Assembly: GCA_045634445.1 (NCBI GenBank)
Contig: JAZRAG010000056.1
Coordinates: 1 to 17,550, forward strand
Length of the DNA: 17,550 bases
Direction of reading: 5' to 3'
Origin: Spyradenecus sp045634445
GTDB taxonomy: Bacteria; Verrucomicrobiota; Kiritimatiellia; RFP12; DVOR01
Positions 7,989-14,037 of the stretch are shown here, one piece after another. Under the pieces are notes generated by a model. It did no database searches, was not told the DNA's origin, and was given only the letters and a program-made list of their open reading frames with translations. Numbering within the stretch: the first letter of the stretch is position 1; each line of letters opens with the position of its first letter. The position numbers and the translations under genes were made by a program.

Positions 7989-8230
7989 AAAGACTGCCCA
8001 TGTTTGAGTTAAAGATGGGCAGTGTTTGACTGAAACATGGGCAGTGTTTTGGGGAAAGACTGCCCATGTTCAATTTAGGCGAAATTGGCTCTCAATATGG
8101 ACAAGCTTTTTGAAAGGCTCGCAGTGTTTTGAGGCGTTTTTCAAAAGAGGTTGTTTTCAACTTCAAAACAACCTGTTTTCAATCTTAAAACAACCTCTTT
8201 TGATGATTAAAACAACCTGTTTTCAAAATG
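7989..8230. repeat. 22-bp phased A-tract/T-tract repeat array
   Basis: Eleven consecutive 22-bp steps start at 7989, 8011, 8033, 8055, 8077, 8099, 8121, 8143, 8165, 8187 and 8209. The best units follow AAAA-N7-TTTT-N7, so A-tracts and T-tracts alternate about every 11 bp. In the first four units the core is ACTGCCCAT or its reverse complement ATGGGCAGT (orders +,-,-,+). In the last four it is ACAACC or its complement GGTTG (orders -,+,+,+). The three middle units are degenerate but keep the spacing. A looser continuation is visible at 8236 and 8257 (AAAA-core-TTTT with 21-bp spacing). The array lies in the gap between the membrane-protein terminator and the LRR promoter. No protein-coding role is apparent. 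Confidence 0.8.
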
Positions 8231-8300
8231 CACTTAAAATAGCCCCTTTTCGTCTTAAAACAATGCCTCTACACCTCATCAGAATGGTCAGATGAAGGCA

Positions 8301-8329
8301 AAATAAAAAAGCCCCGAAAACTCGGGGCT
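8301..8329 (-). terminator. Intrinsic terminator of the membrane-protein gene
   Basis: The stem agccccga (8310-8317) pairs with tcggggct (8322-8329) around an aaac loop. On the minus strand it is followed by TTTTTTATTT (8310-8301). It begins 20 nt past the stop codon at 8350. Confidence 0.93.
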
Positions 8330-8349
8330 CCGTAACAAGTTTAAAGCGC

Positions 8350-9225
8350 TTACTTCTTTTCTTCAATCGCTTTACGGACTTCGTCCAACTTGCGAGGCAC
8401 GCTGACTAAAGCGCGATAGAGGTCGAGGACGAAGTTGAAGACCAAAACAGCCACATAGCTTGCCAACGGCACCAAGAACGGCACACCGATCGCGGTAATC
8501 CAAACCATGATGGCAGGCTGCATACCGCCATTCTTCTGACAAAGCACCACAAAACCGTAGACCAACAAGCCCACCGTTGCCACGCCCATCAAAATCGAGA
8601 AAAGCGACAACACAATGCGCAAGGGGAAGAGAAGGATTGAAACAAATTCTTCCACGGCATTGCTGGGGTGTGCGGCCTTAATACCCACAGTTTCAGGACA
8701 GGTGCACGTAATAATGCTCAATACTGCCACGCCCACTGTAATCAAGATTAACGGAATTAAGTCGCTCTCAAACTGCAATGTCAAATAAATCGCAGTCAAA
8801 ATGCCACCTAAACCAAGGACGACCTTAAAGATGTAAAGCAACTCTGGGCGAATCACTTCGGGTTCACTCTTTTCAACCACTGACAGGACTAACTTAATTG
8901 CCTTAGGTGCCAAGTGCAATGCAAACATCGTTCCAATCAAAATGGCCACAACCATTGTCAATTCGGACACCGAAGCATCGTACTTAATCACGGCAATGAG
9001 ATAGAACAAGGTCGCCAAAAGACCTGCCGCAGCAATCACGCCAGGCAAAAAGAGACCAATGTAGCGATTGGCAACATCTAACCACTTCTTCCACGGATGA
9101 TTGCCAATGTAGCCCAATGCCTTATCAATGCAAGTATCAACCATGCGTGTGCACATGGTGAGTTTCTCTACCACAATAGCTTCCTTATTGGACGTCGTTT
9201 CGACATCGTTTGTGTTCTCGCTCAT
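8350..9225 (-). CDS. Polytopic membrane protein of unknown function
   Basis: I do not recognise this 291-residue protein. Residues 1-50 are hydrophilic and acidic/polar, with two cysteines (25 and 32). The remainder is hydrophobic: likely membrane spans near 56-80, 88-115, 129-151, 155-173, 194-228 (one long or two) and 236-268, followed by a basic/acidic tail ending PRKLDEVRKAIEEKK. A cytosolic loop contains CTCPETVGIKAAHPSNAVEE (173-192). The frame is open to an ATG at 9267, but I chose the ATG at 9225 because an AAAGGG ribosome binding site sits 7 nt before it; the upstream ATG has none. It has its own promoter (9294-9321) and terminator, so it is probably monocistronic. No catalytic motif is visible. 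It could be an envelope or transport accessory protein, but nothing in the context decides this. Confidence 0.85.
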   Translation of the reverse strand: MSENTNDVETTSNKEAIVVEKLTMCTRMVDTCIDKALGYIGNHPWKKWLDVANRYIGLFLPGVIAAAGLLATLFYLIAVIKYDASVSELTMVVAILIGTMFALHLAPKAIKLVLSVVEKSEPEVIRPELLYIFKVVLGLGGILTAIYLTLQFESDLIPLILITVGVAVLSIITCTCPETVGIKAAHPSNAVEEFVSILLFPLRIVLSLFSILMGVATVGLLVYGFVVLCQKNGGMQPAIMVWITAIGVPFLVPLASYVAVLVFNFVLDLYRALVSVPRKLDEVRKAIEEKK

Positions 9226-9293
9226 CGTTTTACCCTTTCTGTTCTTTTGAGAGAGAGCATGCGACACCGCTGTCCCATCTCTTTCCTTACTTT

Positions 9294-9321
9294 ATAATAT
9301 ATCACTTTTTTGCTTCTTCAA
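9294..9321 (-). promoter_or_regulatory. Probable promoter of the membrane-protein gene
   Basis: The minus strand has TTGAAG (9316-9321), a 16-bp spacer and TATTAT (9294-9299); an overlapping TATATT is an alternative -10. It lies about 70 nt upstream of the chosen start, after the terminator of the preceding operon. Confidence 0.4.
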
Positions 9322-9410
9322 TCCGTTTTGTATAAAAACTGCAGAAAAACATCTTTTTACGCTTTTTTGAAGACTCTGTGGACAACTTTAATGTTTTAGC
9401 TAGCCTTTAC

Positions 9411-9442
9411 AAAAAGAAAAGCCCCGAAAACTCGGGGCTTTT
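9411..9442 (-). terminator. Intrinsic terminator of the proS-to-bS22-like cluster
   Basis: An 11-bp perfect stem (9417-9427 with 9432-9442) encloses the loop aaac. On the minus strand it is followed by TTTTCTTTTT. Its central 20 nt are identical to the terminator at 8310-8329. It lies 15 nt after the small gene's stop. Confidence 0.95.
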
Positions 9443-9457
9443 CAGCAAGCTCAAGGC

Positions 9458-9544
9458 TTACTTCTTGTGACGGTTGGCCTTGATGCGTTTGCGGTATTTG
9501 TGCTTGGACATCTTGGCGCGACGTTTTTTCTTGATAGAACCCAC
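9458..9544 (-). CDS. 28-residue COX24/AURKAIP1-type ribosomal peptide (bS22-like)
   Basis: This very small gene encodes MGSIKKKRRAKM followed by SKHKYRKRIKANRHKK. The peptide is extremely basic and matches the pattern of bacterial AURKAIP1/COX24-domain proteins (GS..KKRR..M.K.K.RK....R), relatives of mitochondrial mS38 and of the mycobacterial small-subunit protein bS22, which sit in the 30S decoding region. That role is known for relatives and inferred here. The start is GTG at 9544, chosen because a strong AAGGAG site lies 7 nt upstream; the internal ATG would remove the conserved GSIKKKRR start. It follows hisG by 27 nt and ends just before a strong terminator, so it is the last gene of the cluster. 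Confidence 0.85.
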   Translation of the reverse strand: MGSIKKKRRAKMSKHKYRKRIKANRHKK

Positions 9545-9571
9545 GTTCGTGCTCCTTGCTGTGGTTAGGGG

Positions 9572-10441
9572 TTAGAAAATGACCTTGTTGAGGGCCAGTT
9601 CAATGATGCCCTGCGCACCAGCGGCACGCAGCGCGGGGATAATGTCTCTCACTTCATCTTCAAGGATAACCGTTTCAATCGCAACCCAGCCTTCAGAGCT
9701 AATGCGGTTGACGGTAGGAGAATGAAGCGACGGGAGAAGGTTGGTAATCGCAGGCACTTGTGCTTCAGGAGCGTTCATCTTGAGGAGAACGCGGCTTTCA
9801 GCTGCGAGAGCGCCCTGCAACAACATTGCGACCTGTTCAATCTTTTCGCGCTTAGCGGGATCTGCCCAAGCGGTCTTGTTGGCAATCAAACGGGTGGTAG
9901 AGGTCAACACGGTATCCACGATGCGAAGGTTATTCGCACGAAGGGAGGAGCCGGTTTCAGTCAATTCAATGATAGCATCCACCAATTCAGGAGCCTTCAC
10001 TTCGGTAGCGCCCCAGGAGAATTCAACGGTGGCATTGACGCCATTCTGTTCCAAATAACGACGAGCAAGGCCCACGGCTTCGGTTGCAATACGCTTACCT
10101 TCGAGGTCCTTCACCGTCTTGATGGGAGAGTCATTCGGCACTGCGACCACCCAGCGCACAGGGCGGCTGGTAGCCTTGGAATAGCACATTTCGCACACTT
10201 CGTGCACGTCAGAGCCGTTTTCGTAAATCCAGTCATAACCGGTGATACCCGCATCCAAGAGGCCCAATTCAACGTAACGGGCGATTTCCTGAGGGCGAAT
10301 CAAGCGACACTTCAATTCGGGGTCATTGACCGTCGGGATATAAGAACGGGAAGAGCAAGAGATAGAAAAACCCGCACGCTTCATCAAGTTGAACGTGGAA
10401 TCTTGAAGCGAACCTTTCGGTAACCCAAGTGCAATAGACAT
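9572..10441 (-). CDS. hisG: ATP phosphoribosyltransferase, long form
   Basis: HisG joins ATP and PRPP to give phosphoribosyl-ATP, the first and feedback-controlled step of histidine synthesis. The 289 residues fit the long (HisG-L) class. The catalytic part starts with the typical IALGLPKGSLQ (3-13), contains LLDAGITGYDW (61-71), and has the PRPP-binding segment LTETGSSLRANNL (160-172). Residues about 212-289 form the C-terminal regulatory domain, with SPTVNRISSEGWVAIETVI (241-259) and the terminal GIIELALNKVIF, so a HisZ partner should not be needed. Histidine feedback inhibition is therefore expected from family knowledge. It has an AAGGA site about 10 nt before the ATG and lies 78 nt downstream of hisS. 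The other his genes are not in the window. Confidence 0.96.
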   Translation of the reverse strand: MSIALGLPKGSLQDSTFNLMKRAGFSISCSSRSYIPTVNDPELKCRLIRPQEIARYVELGLLDAGITGYDWIYENGSDVHEVCEMCYSKATSRPVRWVVAVPNDSPIKTVKDLEGKRIATEAVGLARRYLEQNGVNATVEFSWGATEVKAPELVDAIIELTETGSSLRANNLRIVDTVLTSTTRLIANKTAWADPAKREKIEQVAMLLQGALAAESRVLLKMNAPEAQVPAITNLLPSLHSPTVNRISSEGWVAIETVILEDEVRDIIPALRAAGAQGIIELALNKVIF

Positions 10442-10519
10442 TCTTTTAAAATCCTTCTAAATGGTTAAAAAACGCGCATAGTATGCCACAAATCTTAATT
10501 TGTAGCAAGCACTTATGCA

Positions 10520-11779
10520 TTAAAGTTGAATTTGCGTAGCTTCGCGCGTCTGCAAATCCTTCACCTGTGCGGTACCAGAGGCTACGTCATCTGGCCCAAG
10601 GAAGATGGCGTACTGCGCTGCAGAGTTACCTGCCTTACCGAAGAAGTGCTTCGGTTTCTGAGCCAAAAGCGAGAGATCTACGCGTGCACCTTCTGCTCGC
10701 AAACGTGCGGCTAGGGCAATTGCGGCGGGACGTTCTGCGTCAGTCATGTAACCTACGCAATAACCGCTACGCTGCACAGGTGCAGCATCGCCAAGCACTT
10801 CGCGCAAGACTTCACCCACGACCACATCGCCAAAGCCCATGCCCACTGCAGGGGTCGGCTGACCACCTACCAACGCAAGCAAGGAGTCGTAACGACCACC
10901 ACCGAAGATGGCGCGGAACTTGCGCTGCGCATCAAAGGCTTCAAAGACAATGCCAGTGTAGTACGAAAGGCCACGAATCACGGCGATGTCAAACATCAAG
11001 ATGTCTGCGTAACCCATCTGCTGAGCCGTCGCAAAGAGATCGCGAAGATTCTGAATCGCGGGCGAGCCTTCTCCTGCCAGTGCAGCGGCTTCATCAAGCG
11101 AATTCACAGCCAAAAGCGTAAAGGTCTTTTGAATAGCATCTTCATCCAAACCTTCTGCGCGCAAGAGCGCTGCGATTTCTTCATCGGAAATCTTCCCACG
11201 CTTGTCCAAGGCGATAAAGACAGCGGGATGCTGTGCTTCTGCGATGCCGCTAGCAGCGAGCAATTCACCCAAAAGGGCACGGCTCGAAACATGAATGCGC
11301 CAAGCTTCATCAGGCATACCCATCGTACGCATTGCATACACTGCTGCACCGAGAATTTCGGCTTCACAGAGCACATCCTGCGAACCAATGATATCCATGT
11401 TCAACTGATAGTGTTCGCGCTTACGACCACGCGTCATGCGTTCGTAACGGAAGCACTGTGCCGTAGCATACCACTTAATGGGGAAAGGCAAACGGCTCTG
11501 CTTCGCAGCTACCATACGTGCCAAGGTAGGTGTCATTTCAGGACGAAGGGCCAATTTACGGCCAGACTTGTCTTCAAATGCGTAAATCTGTTCAGAGACT
11601 TCTTCACCGCTCTTGCGCTGGAGCAATTCTAAGGATTCAACAACGCACGCATCGTAGTTTTGGAATCCAAAGTGTTCTGCAGCAGTACGCCAAGCATCAA
11701 AGATGCGATTACGCCAGACCATGTCTTCTGGGTAAAAATCGCGCATACCGCGAGGTGCTTCAAAGGAAATATTACTCAT
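10520..11779 (-). CDS. hisS: Histidine--tRNA ligase
   Basis: HisRS is a class II synthetase that charges tRNA-His in the cytoplasm. The 419 residues have normal length. Visible parts are the N-terminal PRGMRDFYPED (9-19), the motif 2 region CFRYERMTRGRKREHYQLN (109-127), the histidine-binding motifs RGLSYYTGIVFE (269-280) and GGGRYD (293-298), motif 3 AVGMGFG (311-317), and a C-terminal anticodon-binding domain from about 338. This is a true HisS and not a HisZ paralogue, because the catalytic motif 2 arginine and both histidine motifs are intact. It sits between the HU-like gene (60 nt gap) and hisG (78 nt gap), linking histidine use and histidine synthesis. The ribosome binding site is weak (AAAAGG about 11 nt from the ATG). 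Confidence 0.97.
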   Translation of the reverse strand: MSNISFEAPRGMRDFYPEDMVWRNRIFDAWRTAAEHFGFQNYDACVVESLELLQRKSGEEVSEQIYAFEDKSGRKLALRPEMTPTLARMVAAKQSRLPFPIKWYATAQCFRYERMTRGRKREHYQLNMDIIGSQDVLCEAEILGAAVYAMRTMGMPDEAWRIHVSSRALLGELLAASGIAEAQHPAVFIALDKRGKISDEEIAALLRAEGLDEDAIQKTFTLLAVNSLDEAAALAGEGSPAIQNLRDLFATAQQMGYADILMFDIAVIRGLSYYTGIVFEAFDAQRKFRAIFGGGRYDSLLALVGGQPTPAVGMGFGDVVVGEVLREVLGDAAPVQRSGYCVGYMTDAERPAAIALAARLRAEGARVDLSLLAQKPKHFFGKAGNSAAQYAIFLGPDDVASGTAQVKDLQTREATQIQL

Positions 11780-11839
11780 AAATTCAAATACCTTTTGGAG
11801 GCGTTAGGCATTTAACCTAAATCACCATCCCGTTTCTGC

Positions 11840-12211
11840 TTACGCTTCTTCTGCTTCTTCTGCTTCGCGGAGAGCCTTCTGATCGGGCAAATTGGCATCC
11901 GCTAAATCTCTGCGCAATAAACGCGAAGGCTTGAAACGAATTGACTTACGTTCAGGAATCCAAACTTCATTTTCAGGCTTCTTCGGGTTACGCCCTTTAC
12001 GAGCCTTACGCTTCACTACTTCAAAAACGCCGAAGCCGCGTAATTCAACATGGCCATTTTCAATCAAGTTCGCCAACAATGTTTCAAAGGCGGTATCAAT
12101 CACCTGATAGGCGACGCCCTGAGGGATTTTGTGCGTCTTAGCCACGACTGCCGAAATATCACGACGTGTACTCGTGGTAGGATTGAGCGGTTTTTTAGGT
12201 TTCTTTTGCAT
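11840..12211 (-). CDS. HU/IHF-family DNA-binding protein with extended tails
   Basis: This is a small nucleoid-associated protein of the HU/IHF family, which binds and bends DNA as a dimer. The family core runs from RRDISAVVAKTHKIPQG to the arm region: the hallmark GFGVFEVVKRKARKGRNP, then IRFKPSRLLRR, equivalent to the usual KPGKALK. At 123 residues it is longer than the usual 90: a basic Lys/Pro-rich N-terminal tail (QKKPKKPLNP) precedes the core, and a C-terminal acidic tail (REAEEAEEA) follows it. I placed the start at 12211; an ATG at 12232 would add MTKWNIT but has no better ribosome binding site and begins 3 nt after the proS stop. The position between proS and hisS suggests co-transcription with the translation genes. 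Which of HU or IHF it resembles more cannot be decided by eye. Confidence 0.9.
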   Translation of the reverse strand: MQKKPKKPLNPTTSTRRDISAVVAKTHKIPQGVAYQVIDTAFETLLANLIENGHVELRGFGVFEVVKRKARKGRNPKKPENEVWIPERKSIRFKPSRLLRRDLADANLPDQKALREAEEAEEA

Positions 12212-12235
12212 AGTTATATTCCATTTTGTCAAATC

Positions 12236-13933
12236 TTAGGCGAGAAGACTCTTAATGGTCTCAACCGCTGCTTCGGGGGCGATGATTGCCGAATCCTTTT
12301 CGGTACGACGACGTACTTCAAAGCCACCCTTTGCAAAGCCCTTGGTACCTGCAACCACGCGTACAGGGAAGCCGATCAAGTCTGCATCCTTAAACTTCAC
12401 GCCCGGACGTTCTGCACGGTCGTCAATAAAGACGTCAATACCCTGAGCTTCCAATTCCTTCGCGAGGGCTTCAGCCTTTTCAACGACTTCGGCATCTTCC
12501 GTATCAAGAATCAAGAGACCCACCTGATAGGGCGCGACTGCAGCCGGCCAAATAATACCATTGGCGTCATTGCTTTGTTCCACAATTGCCTGCAAGGTGC
12601 GCGAAACGCCAATGCCGTAGCAGCCCATCGTCATGATGCGAGGAGCGCCCGTTTCGTCCAAATAGGTCGCACCGAAGGCTTCGGAGTACTTGGTGCCAAG
12701 TTTGAAGCACTGTCCGACTTCGGTACCACGACGAATCACGAGTGGCTTACCGCACTTCGGGCAAGCGTCACCTTCAATCACGGTCACGAGATCTTCGTAA
12801 GCCAACACCTTTGCATCGCGTTCGAGCGAAACATGCTGCAAGTGGAAGCCTTCCTTGTTTGCGCCCACCACCATATCAGCAGCGCCCTTGAGCGCAGCGT
12901 CTGCATAAATCGGCAAATCCAAGCCCACGGGACCAATCGAACCGCACGGACCCGCCACCTTCAACACGGTTGCTTCGTCGGCTTCTTCAATCTTCGCACC
13001 TCCGAGCAAACGGCGCAACTTGAGCGGATTCAATTCGCGGTCACCAGGGACCAACACCATTACGGGCTTACCATCAGCGAGCACCACGAGGCTCTTAACA
13101 ATCTGATCCAAGGGCTTACCGAGGAACTTGGCCACATCTTCGCAAGCATGCTGTTCAGGCGTTGCCACTTCTTCTGCTGCGCCAGCTTCCACCGTGTAAG
13201 GCAAAGGCTGTACAATGCGTTCGGCGCGTTCCTGGTTAGCGGCATAACCGCAAGCATCGCAGCTCAAAATGCCGTCTTCACCGCTCGCAGCAAAGACCAT
13301 AAATTCGTGCGAGAAATTGCCGCCGATATCGCCGGTATCAGCTTCCACAGGACGTGCATCCAGGCCCACGCGCTTGAAGATGCGCACATATGCATCGTAC
13401 ATCTTCTTGTAGCTCACGTCTGCGCCAGCTTCGTCTGCGTCAAAGCTGTAAGCATCCTTCATCAAAAATTCCTTACCGCGAATCAAACCGAAGCGCGGGC
13501 GAATTTCGTCACGGAACTTATCCTGCATCTGATAGATGATGCAGGGCAACTGACGATAAGAGGAAATTTCGTTCTTTGCGAGCGCAGTGAAGGCTTCTTC
13601 TGCCGTCGGTGCCAACACGTACCAAGCTTCTTTTCGGTCTTTCACGCGGAACATACCAGGGCCCATCGTTTCCCAACGTCCCGTCTGCTTCCAAAGTTCT
13701 GCGGGCTGAAGAATGGGGAAAAGCGTTTCCTGTGCACCTGCGCGCTCCATTTCTTCACGCACGATGGCTTCCACCTTACGCAATGCGCGAATGCCTAGAG
13801 GCATATAAGTGTAGAGACCGCCGCCGAGCTTACGCAAAAGGCCTGCGCGAATCATCAACTTGTGACTGATGATTTCTGCATCCTGCGGAGCATCACGCAA
13901 CGTGGTCAAAAGGGCTTGAGTCCAACGCATCAT
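12236..13933 (-). CDS. proS: Proline--tRNA ligase (bacterial type with editing domain)
   Basis: ProRS charges tRNA-Pro and hydrolyses Ala-tRNA-Pro. The 565 residues match the long bacterial form. It has the class II catalytic core with LAPTAEEAF (107-115), motif 2 QDKFRDEIRPRFGLIRGKEF (137-156) and MKDAYSFD (158-165). The INS editing insertion lies at about 225-385, flanked by the cysteine pairs CDAC (225-228) and CPKC (391-394). Motif 3 is GCYGIGVSR (437-445), and the C-terminal anticodon-binding domain follows. The first of two adjacent ATG codons (13933) was chosen because a GAGGA site is 7 nt upstream. It is the first gene of the cluster leading to hisS and hisG and is 104 nt downstream of parE. 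Confidence 0.97.
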   Translation of the reverse strand: MMRWTQALLTTLRDAPQDAEIISHKLMIRAGLLRKLGGGLYTYMPLGIRALRKVEAIVREEMERAGAQETLFPILQPAELWKQTGRWETMGPGMFRVKDRKEAWYVLAPTAEEAFTALAKNEISSYRQLPCIIYQMQDKFRDEIRPRFGLIRGKEFLMKDAYSFDADEAGADVSYKKMYDAYVRIFKRVGLDARPVEADTGDIGGNFSHEFMVFAASGEDGILSCDACGYAANQERAERIVQPLPYTVEAGAAEEVATPEQHACEDVAKFLGKPLDQIVKSLVVLADGKPVMVLVPGDRELNPLKLRRLLGGAKIEEADEATVLKVAGPCGSIGPVGLDLPIYADAALKGAADMVVGANKEGFHLQHVSLERDAKVLAYEDLVTVIEGDACPKCGKPLVIRRGTEVGQCFKLGTKYSEAFGATYLDETGAPRIMTMGCYGIGVSRTLQAIVEQSNDANGIIWPAAVAPYQVGLLILDTEDAEVVEKAEALAKELEAQGIDVFIDDRAERPGVKFKDADLIGFPVRVVAGTKGFAKGGFEVRRRTEKDSAIIAPEAAVETIKSLLA

Positions 13934-13984
13934 AAGAAAATCCTCTCTTTTTGCCTCCCCTGTTTCGGGGATAAATCGCGCATA

Positions 13985-14012
13985 AGTATCTCAAATCTAG
14001 AGAAAAATGCAA
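13985..14012 (-). promoter_or_regulatory. Possible promoter of the proS cluster
   Basis: The minus strand has TTGCAT (14007-14012), a 16-bp spacer and GATACT (13985-13990), in the 104-nt gap between parE and proS. Both hexamers are imperfect. No parE terminator with a T run is visible here, so read-through from parE is also possible. Confidence 0.3.
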
Positions 14013-14037
14013 GAAAAACTTGTTAGAAAATCACGCT

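Noticed and set aside
7989..8230. A CRISPR array
   Set aside because: Units are only 22 bp with no separate unique spacers, cores flip orientation, and no cas genes are in the window.
8026..8295. An 89-codon plus-strand frame over the repeat array
   Set aside because: It is built from the 22-bp repeats, has no ribosome binding site and gives a low-complexity product; an open frame is expected because the repeats lack stops in one phase.
9377..9385. A DnaA-box-like word TGTGGACAA, read together with parB as a sign of the origin
   Set aside because: It is a single copy with one mismatch, far from parB, with no cluster and no dnaA or gidA-type neighbours.
12050..13798. A 582-codon plus-strand frame opposite proS
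   Set aside because: It is antisense to proS, whose product is clear; the frame is a codon-usage shadow without any family pattern.
13948..13972. A parE terminator formed by ccccgaaacagggg on the minus strand
   Set aside because: The stem is only four pairs, lies directly before the proS ribosome binding site and is not followed by a T run.
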